A stretch of DNA of 13,117 bases. It comes from Trachelipus rathkii. Lineage: Eukaryota > Arthropoda > Malacostraca > Isopoda > Trachelipodidae. Within the stretch, counting starts at the first letter, position 1, and each line of letters begins with the position of its first letter. The DNA is taken from contig JABUQX010032593.1 of NCBI GenBank assembly GCA_015478945.1, forward strand, positions 15,001-28,117, given 5' to 3'. A program made the translations under genes and the position numbers. This document shows, piece by piece, positions 7,888-13,117 of the stretch. Under the pieces are notes generated by a model. The model did not search any database and had not been told where the DNA came from. It saw nothing but the letters and a program-made list of their open reading frames with translations.

Positions 7888-7917
7888 ATATAACGTATAA
7901 TTATTAAAACATTTTAT
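7888..7917 (+). repeat. ATATAACG module, copy 1
   Basis: Begins ATATAACGTATAATTATTAA and ends in ACATTTTAT. Near-identical copies lie at 9851 and about 9999 on the plus strand and at 12679-12710 on the minus strand. In every copy a CA-rich tract lies on the 5' side. Confidence 0.85.
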
Positions 7918-8061
7918 GTTTTAATTAAGCCACGACATTTTAATTCCATCAAATATAACTAACAATCTATTTCAAAGTTTCTTAAACTTCTATAATATAA
8001 ATCATTCATTATCTTTGAAACAAAGAATTTATTATTAACTGTTAATCTTTTGTTTATAAAT

Positions 8062-8786
8062 TTTATACTATCAAGTTTTTAAAAAATAACTTTTACTAAA
8101 ATTTATGAAAAATTTTATTAAAAACATATATTTACGTACACCTTAAAGCAATAAATCAAAAAATCAGTAAGGCAAGCCCTAGCACCCCTCTTCACCAAGC
8201 TATGCCACGTTTGTTCTATTGACTTACTGTTTACATCATCTTTAGCCATGTAATCAGTATAAAATAACAAATTAAGTTCTTCTCTGCTAACAAACATGTA
8301 TTTTGTTAAAATGCTCTTTCTAAGCCTTAATTTAAAAATAACAATTATTCACTTACATTTAAATTATTCGCTCGATGTTAACTAAAAATATTCAAAGTTT
8401 TTTTTAAAAATATATAGGCATTTTCTTATTATTATTATTATTATCTATGTACATTTGACAATCCATCCACCGAGAAAACACAACACCCGCACTCCTTACA
8501 GGATACGAAACTGACCTCTCTCTGTTAAAAATGTATTGAAATAACTACTTTAGGTCTAAATTTAGGAAAAACCTTTTTGTAGCCCGGGGCGATTTATGCC
8601 TAATCCAGGTCAAAAATATATTTCAAACTGACCTTTTTCTGTAAAATGTGGTGCAATAACTACGTTAGGCCTAATTTGGCCTAAATTTAGGATATAGCTT
8701 TTTTTTGTATCCCATGCTGATTTAAAGCCTAATACCAGGTCAAAAGGTAATCAGTATAGACAAGAATCATTGTTATTATATTAATC
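8062..8786 (+). repeat. ~725-bp tandem unit, left arm copy A
   Basis: From ACTATCAAGTTTTT (8067) to the same string at 8792 is 725 bp. Internal landmarks are ACATATATTTACGTA, CTTAAAGCAATAAATCA, CCTAGCACCCCTC, TTGACTTACTG with ACATCATCTTTAGCCATG, GATGTTAACTAAAAATATT, an ATT trinucleotide tract (8426-8445), GACAATCCATCC, and two ~117-bp sub-repeats starting CTGACCT at 8511 and 8628. The sub-repeats contain the palindrome CCTAAATTTAGG and the string CCAGGTCAAAA. No coding frame survives. Confidence 0.85.
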
Positions 8787-9500
8787 TTATAACTATCAAG
8801 TTTTTAAAATAACTTTTTACTAAAATTTTATGAAATTTTATAAAAACATATATTTACGTAACTTTAAGGCATAAATCAGTAAACTCAGTAAAATAGGCCC
8901 TAGCACCTCCCCCCTCTACAACAAGCTATGTCACGTTTTGTTCTATTGACTTACTGATTTACATCATCTTTAGCCATGGAATAAGTATATAAATAACAAA
9001 ATAAGTTCTTCTCTGCTAAACATAACATGTATTTATTAAAGTCATTCTAAGTTTTTATTTAAAAATAACAATTATTCACTTACATTTATATTATTTCACT
9101 CGATGTTAACTAAAAATATTTCAAAGTTTTTAATATAATTTCGGGTTTTATTTTCTTAATTATTATTATAATTATATGATGTACATTGACAATCCATCCG
9201 AGAAAACACAACAACCCACACTCCTTACAGATACGAACTGACTCTCTCTATTTGTAAAATGTGTTGTAGGCTAATCCTTTTTGTACCGAGGCGATTTAAG
9301 GCTAATTCCAGGTCAAAATATAATTCAACTGGCCTTTTTCTGTAAAATGTGGTGCAATAACTACGTAGGCCTAAATTTAGGATTAAATTTAGGATAATCT
9401 TTTTTGTATCCGGGCTATTTAATCCTTACCAGGTCAAAGTTAATTCCAGTATAACAAGACATCATTGTTATTATTATTTTTATAAATTATATTTCAAACT
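8787..9500 (+). repeat. ~725-bp tandem unit, left arm copy B
   Basis: It carries the same landmark order as copy A: ACATATATTTACGTA at about 8845, CCCTAGCACCTCC, TTTAGCCATGGAATAAGTAT, CGATGTTAACTAAAAATATT and GACAATCCATCC. The CTGAC(T) sub-repeat starts at 9238 and CTGGCC at 9329, so the first sub-repeat is shortened to about 91 bp. It leads directly into the GC-rich island. Confidence 0.85.
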
Positions 9501-9565
9501 GGAAACATGCTGAATCGGTAAGATCCTTTAAAAGCAGGTAAGAAGGAAATGTTTCCTTACTTGTG

Positions 9566-9570
9566 ATTGG
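9566..9570 (-). promoter_or_regulatory. Inverted CCAAT box beside the GC-rich island (left)
   Basis: TTGTGATTGGTCGGAG sits about 60 bp outside the CpG-rich block. The same CCGACCAATCACAAG appears in the right arm. A CCAAT box next to a CpG-rich block is a common Pol II promoter layout. No TATA box, start site or gene is evident, so promoter function is inference only. Confidence 0.3.
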
Positions 9571-9608
9571 TCGGAGTAGTTTTCCCCTAGCTCATAAGCT
9601 AACCACCA

Positions 9609-9625
9609 GGGCTCAGCATGAGCCC
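9609..9625. repeat. Conserved 7-bp hairpin (left)
   Basis: GGGCTCA, loop GCA, TGAGCCC is a perfect stem-loop at the outer edge of the GC-rich minisatellite. It is exactly conserved in the right arm at 10934-10950. Confidence 0.75.
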
Positions 9626-9626
9626 C

Positions 9627-9812
9627 ACCCGCAAAGGCAGCCAACCCCGCACCCGCTGGTGCGTCCCGCCGCGTCCCCGCCCGCCGCGTGCGCCCGCAGG
9701 CGCAATATTTCCGCGTTCCCAATCGCCCGCCACGTGCGCCCGCAGCGCCATTTTTCCCGTTCCGCACCCGCCGCGGTGCGGCCCCGCAGGCGCAATATTT
9801 CCGCGTACTCGC
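9627..9812 (+). repeat. GC-rich CpG minisatellite, left copy
   Basis: About four ~41-bp units contain GTGCGCCCGCAGGCGCAATA and TTTCCGCGTTCCC. It is a strikingly GC- and CpG-rich island of about 185 bp in AT-rich surroundings. Open frames run across it on both strands in several registers, as expected for stop-poor GC-rich repeats, and show no recognisable domain. Confidence 0.85.
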
Positions 9813-9819
9813 ACGCACA

Positions 9820-10192
9820 CATACACACACACACACACACTCACTTACACATATAACGTATAATTTATTAAAACATTTTATTTTTATTTTATTATTAATA
9901 CTTAGTGTTATTTACTTCATGCCTATTGTTATTTATTTATTTAGAATGCAACACACAGCATACACACACACACACACACCACTCAGCATACACTTACACA
10001 TTAACGTATAATTATTAAAAACTTTTATTTTATTTTATTATTATACTTAGATGTTATTTACTTCATGCCTATTGTATTATTAATTTAGAACACCACACAC
10101 ACACCACTCACAACACACATCACACCACACACACACAACACACACACACACACACAACCACACACACTATGACACCTTACACTTACGCACCC
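9820..10192 (+). repeat. Spacer: two tandem copies of the CA / ATATAACG / ACTTCATGCC cassette
   Basis: Two ~150-bp units (ATATAACG at 9851; a TTAACG form at about 9999). Each runs into TTTTATTTTATTATTA, TTATTTACTTCATGCCTATT (9910 and 10056), TTTAGAA and then a CA tract (9962-9980 and 10091-10168). The same pieces lie far apart at 7365-7411 and 7888-7917, so the spacer repeats material from the outer end of the arm. Confidence 0.85.
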
Positions 10193-10197
10193 ACCCA

Positions 10198-10447
10198 CTC
10201 GATATTTTTGATGCCTCAAACTTTGATAGCCTCAGCTTTTGTGCCTCAACTTTGGATGCCTCAGTTTTGAATGCCAGTCAACTTTGAGCCTCAAGCTTTG
10301 ATGCCTCAACTTTGATGCTCAACTTTTATTGCCTCAGCTTTGATGCCTCAACTTTAATAACTTAGCTTTGGTACCTCACTTTGTGGTTCATCTTGATGAC
10401 TCATCTTTGATGGCATCATCTTTGATACCACGTATATTGATGATTCA
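10198..10447 (+). repeat. 14-bp minisatellite (AACTTTGATGCCTC)
   Basis: Roughly 17 degenerate copies of AACTTTGATGCCTC. They decay towards CATCTTTGATGACT after about 10380. The block lies at the geometric centre of the inverted repeat (midpoint about 10285) and has no inverted partner. Confidence 0.8.
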
Positions 10448-10597
10448 TCTTATAAGCAGTTACAGTTACCATAGACACTTACACTTACACTTATAACACA
10501 CAATAACACTATATCTCTTATTCATCACAATACGCACATACATCTATAGACACTTACGCTCACCATAGACACTTACACCACACACACACTCACACAC
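10448..10597 (+). repeat. CATAGACACTTACA-type repeats
   Basis: Contains ACCATAGACACTTACACTTA and similar strings also found in the left-arm outer minisatellite at about 7530-7640. It ends in a CA tract. Confidence 0.75.
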
Positions 10598-10675
10598 AAT
10601 ATATATATTATATATATATATAATATAATATTATATATATTATATATATATACATAATATATATATATTATATAT

Positions 10676-10723
<48 letters not shown>

Positions 10724-10752
10724 TATATATAATATATATATATATATAATAT
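10598..10752. repeat. (TA)n microsatellite with AATATAT variants
   Basis: A TA tract with many TAATATA interruptions. It separates the spacer from the right-arm GC-rich island. Confidence 0.95.
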
Positions 10753-10762
10753 TTCATTCGCG

Positions 10763-10933
10763 AAAGGGAATATTGCGGCACTGTTCCCGGCGGGCGGGAC
10801 GCGGAATATGGCCGCCTGCGGGCGCACGCGGCGTGCGGGAACGCGGGAAATATTGGGCCTGCGGGCGCACGCGGCGGGTGGGGAATATTGCGCCACGCAC
10901 CAGCGGGTGCGGGTTTGGCTGCCTTTGCGGGTG
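10763..10933 (-). repeat. GC-rich CpG minisatellite, right copy
   Basis: The reverse complement carries the same GTGCGCCCGCAGGC and CAATATT(T)CC(C)GCG units as 9627-9812, preceded by the same CACCCGCAAAGGCAGCCAA lead. The number and order of units differ, and the inner end has an extra CCGGGAACAGTGCCGC stretch absent from the left copy. Confidence 0.85.
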
Positions 10934-10950
10934 GGGCTCATGCTGAGCCC
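10934..10950. repeat. Conserved 7-bp hairpin (right)
   Basis: GGGCTCA, loop TGC, TGAGCCC. It is the mirror of the left-arm hairpin and is unchanged. Confidence 0.75.
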
Positions 10951-10985
10951 GGGGTTTAGGCTTTATAGCTAGGGGAACACTCCGA

Positions 10986-10990
10986 CCAAT
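10986..10990 (+). promoter_or_regulatory. CCAAT box beside the GC-rich island (right)
   Basis: CTCCGACCAATCACAAG mirrors the left-arm site. Evidence for function is only its position and its conservation between the arms. Confidence 0.3.
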
Positions 10991-11049
10991 CACAAGTAGC
11001 GAAAACATTTCCTTCTTACCTGCTTTAAGGATCTTACCGATCCAGCTGT

Positions 11050-11790
11050 TTCAGTTTGAACATATATTTATAAAATATAAAAACAATGATTCTTGTCTAT
11101 AATGGAGATTTACCTTTTGACCTGGTATTAGGGATTAAATTAGACCGTCTACAAAAAGGTTATTCCTAAATTTAGGCCTAAATTTAGGCCTAACGTCGTT
11201 ATTGCACCACATTTTACAGAAAAAGGTCAGTTTGAAATATATTTTGACCTGGAAATAGGCTTAAATCGCCCCGGGATACAAAAAGGATTATCCTACAACA
11301 CATTTTACAGAGAGAGGTCAGTTTCGTTTCTGTAAGGAGTGCGGGTTGTCGTGTTTTCTCGTGATGGATGTCAATGTACATATATAGATAATAATAATAA
11401 AATAATAATATAAAGAAACCAAAATTATTTAAAAAACTTTGAAAATATTTTTAGTTAACATTGATGAATAATATAAATGTAAGTGAATAATTGTTTATTT
11501 TTAAATAAAAACTTAGAATGACTTAATAAAATACATGTAATGTTAGCAGAGAAAACTTAATTTGTTGTTAATTTTTAATACTTATTACATGGGCTAAAGT
11601 GATGTAAAAGCAGTAACGTCAATACGAACAAAACGTGACATAGGCTTGATGTAGAGGGGTGCTAGGGGCTGATCTACTGATTTACTGATTTCCTGCCTTA
11701 AGTTACGTAAATATATGTTTTTTTAATAAAATTTCATAAAAATTTTAGTAAAGTTTTTTAAAAAAAATTCTGATATTTAAAAATAATATA
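11050..11790 (-). repeat. ~725-bp tandem unit, right arm inner copy
   Basis: Mirror of left copy B. Reading the plus strand, it has TTTTGACCTGGTATTAGG, a doubled CCTAAATTTAGG palindrome (11165-11190), GTGCGGGTTGTCGTGTTTTC, AATATTTTTAGTTAACA and TACGTAAATATATG (11704 on). Confidence 0.85.
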
Positions 11791-12560
11791 ATTAATAATG
11801 ATTCTTGTCTATACTGGAATTTCCTTTTGACCTGGTATTAGGCTTAATTCAGCATGGGATACAAAAGGCTTATCCTAAATTTAGGTCTCTAAATTTAGGC
11901 CGCTAACGTAGTTATTGCACCCATTTTTTTTACAGAAAAAGGTCATTTTGAAATAATATTTTGACCTGGAATTAGGCCTAAAACGCCCCCGGGCCTGACA
12001 AAAAGGATTATCCTAATTTAGCCGCTAAAGTAGTTATTTCAATATACATTCTTTACAGAGAGAGGTTCAGTTTCCGTATCTGTAAGAGTCGGGTTGTGTG
12101 TTTTTCCATCGTGGTGGATTGTCAATGTACAAAGATAATTAATAAAAATAATAAAGAAAATCCGAAATTATTTAAAAAAACTTGAAATATTTTTAGTTAA
12201 CATCGAGCGAATAATATAAAATGTAAGTGAATATTGTTATTTTTAATAAGAACTTAGAAAAGATTTTAACAAAATACATGTTATGTTAGCAGAGAAAGAA
12301 CTTTATTTTGTTATTTTTATACTTATTTTACATGGCAAAAGATGATGTAAAGCAGCAGTTAGTCAATAGAACAAAACGTGGCAAAGCTTGGTGTAGAGGG
12401 GTGCTAAGGGGCTGAACCTTAACTGATTTACTGATTTATTTGCTTTTAAGGTACGTAAAATATATTTTTTAATAAAATTTCATAAAATTTTATGTAAAAG
12501 TTAAATTTACAACTTGATAGTTATAAAATTTATAACAAAAAGTATTAACAGTTAATAATA
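11791..12560 (-). repeat. ~725-bp tandem unit, right arm outer copy
   Basis: Mirror of left copy A. The same landmarks recur about 748 bp after the inner copy (TACGTAAA at 11704 and 12452). The GATGTTAACT string here reads AGTTAACATCGAGCGAATAA, matching the left copy A form. Confidence 0.85.
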
Positions 12561-12678
12561 AATTCTTTGTTCAAGATAATGATTGTTTATTATAGAAGTT
12601 TAAGAAAACTTTTGACAATAATTTTTTAGTTATATTTTTAAGTGAGTAAATATAAATGTACGTGCTAATTAAAAAACC
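12561..12678. other. AT-rich spacer within the right arm
   Basis: AT-rich sequence corresponding to about 7918-8050 of the left arm, with TTCAAGATAATGATT and TAGAAGTTTAAGAAA matching in reverse complement. No other content is recognised. Confidence 0.5.
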
Positions 12679-12710
12679 ATAAAATGTTTAAATAAATTAT
12701 ACGTTATATG
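12679..12710 (-). repeat. ATATAACG module, inverted copy
   Basis: The reverse complement of the module at 7888-7917, with one or two inserted bases. Confidence 0.85.
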
Positions 12711-12711
12711 T

Positions 12712-13117
12712 GTAAGTTGGAGTGTGCGTGTGTGTGTGTGTGTGTAAGTAACACTGTGTGTGTGGTGTAAGTAAATCTGTGTGTGAGTAAATCTGTGTGT
12801 GTGAGTGTAAGTAAAATCTGTGTGTGAGGTGTAATAAATCTGTGTGAGTGTAAAGCCGTTGTGTGTGGTGTAAGTAAATCTGTGTTGAGTGGTAAGTAAG
12901 ATTCTGTGTGTGTGTGTGTGTGTAATGTAAATGTAAGTGTCTATGGGTATAGTAAGTGTCATAGTGAATGTGGTAAAGTGTAAGTGTGTACGCCGTGGTG
13001 TAAAGTGTAAATGTAAGTTGCTATGGTAAATGTAAGTGTCCCATAGTAATGGTTGTAAAGTGTCATGTGAATGTGTGTATAATGTCTAGTGAAGTGTGTG
13101 TATAGTAAGTGTGTGTG
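12712..13117 (-). repeat. GT-rich minisatellite block (right-arm outer part)
   Basis: The plus strand shows GTGTGTAAGTAAATCTG repeats (12755-12905), a (GT)n tract and AAATGTAAGTGTCTATGG repeats (12930-13050). This is the mirror of 7455-7870. The window ends inside it. The frame with many His and Thr codons on the minus strand is a repeat by-product. Confidence 0.9.

Larger units (their letters stand above)
7440..9815 (+). repeat. Left arm of a ~2.4-kb inverted repeat
   Basis: This arm matches the reverse complement of about 10755-13117 in ordered modules: CAGATTTACTTACA minisatellite; ATATAACGTATAATTATT (7888 versus 12710 down); two ~725-bp units; TCGGTAAGATCCTT and TTGTGATTGGTCGGAG; a GGGCTCAGCATGAGCCC hairpin; and the GC-rich minisatellite. 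The differences I can see are mainly short indels plus scattered substitutions. The structure resembles foldback-element arms, with tandem repeats inside long terminal inverted repeats. A palindromic satellite or assembly fold-back is also possible. Confidence 0.85.
10755..13117 (-). repeat. Right arm of the ~2.4-kb inverted repeat (continues past the window)
   Basis: This is the reverse complement of about 7440-9815 with all modules in mirrored order. The 12712-13117 part is the GT-rich mirror of the left CA-rich block. It still matches at the last base, so the true outer end lies outside the window. Mirroring about position 10285 puts 13117 opposite about 7450. Confidence 0.85.

Noticed and set aside
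9543..9558. Hairpin AAGGAAA/TTTCCTT in the left arm
   Set aside because: The mirrored position in the right arm has changed to TTTTCGC on one side, so the stem is not conserved.
9528..10011. Overlapping open frames on both strands through the GC-rich island (Arg/Pro/Ala-rich proteins)
   Set aside because: They exist in several registers at once, follow the ~41-bp repeat and then run into CA repeats. GC-rich repeats lack stops by composition, and no domain is recognisable.
8500..12000. Telomere-like CCTAA repeats in the CCTAAATTTAGG strings
   Set aside because: They are not in tandem telomeric register. They belong to the ~117-bp sub-repeat as a local palindrome.
12669..12962. Thr/His-rich minus-strand frame
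   Set aside because: It is the mirror of the left-arm minisatellite and equally a repeat by-product.

Overview
This window is eukaryotic, non-genic, repeat-dominated DNA. The base composition is AT-rich and there are long TA, CA and ATT microsatellites. Two hAT-superfamily transposase fossils, a tRNA-derived SINE-like tandem array and many minisatellites are present. I see no intact protein gene and no bacterial-style gene organisation. An invertebrate genome rich in simple repeats fits best, but the species cannot be named from sequence alone. Frequent single-base indels between otherwise similar repeat copies suggest an unpolished long-read assembly, old decay, or both.

Left third (1-4740): a hAT transposase pseudogene lies on the minus strand at about 510-2430. 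It has the DUF4371-type fold, with readable ADET, GQGYD, LCET.W and C-terminal dimerisation motifs. A G/C-run terminal inverted repeat at 2618-2659 caps its 5' side and abuts a TA microsatellite. Next come two and a quarter tandem copies (unit about 304 bp) of a tRNA-derived repeat at 2770-3439, then an internally duplicated unclassified segment and another long TA tract. A second, different hAT transposase remnant follows at 4063-4737 on the minus strand. It preserves the PGTNAATERVFS-type dimerisation motif and is broken by four stops and a frameshift.

Middle (4740-7440): this is a mosaic of unrelated tandem-repeat families. They are a 17-bp array with three variant blocks, twin 9-bp-stem hairpins, a ~117-bp satellite with a palindromic core, a ~10-bp minisatellite, a TA tract, and a ~224-bp repeat with a conserved AGGTGTTA/TAACACCT hairpin.

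Right half (7440-13117): one very large inverted repeat. The left arm (about 7440-9815) and right arm (about 10755 to the window edge) match as reverse complements in the same module order. From outside inwards each arm has a CA/CAGATTTACTTACA minisatellite, an ATATAACGTATAATTATT module, two ~725-bp tandem units that each hold ~117-bp sub-repeats, and then a CpG-rich island with a conserved hairpin and an inverted CCAAT box. The ~940-bp spacer holds two tandem copies of outer-arm modules, a 14-bp minisatellite and a TA tract. The layout resembles foldback-class elements, whose long terminal inverted repeats are built from tandem repeats. A palindromic satellite or a fold-back assembly artefact is also possible. 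No transposase linked to this structure is visible inside the window.
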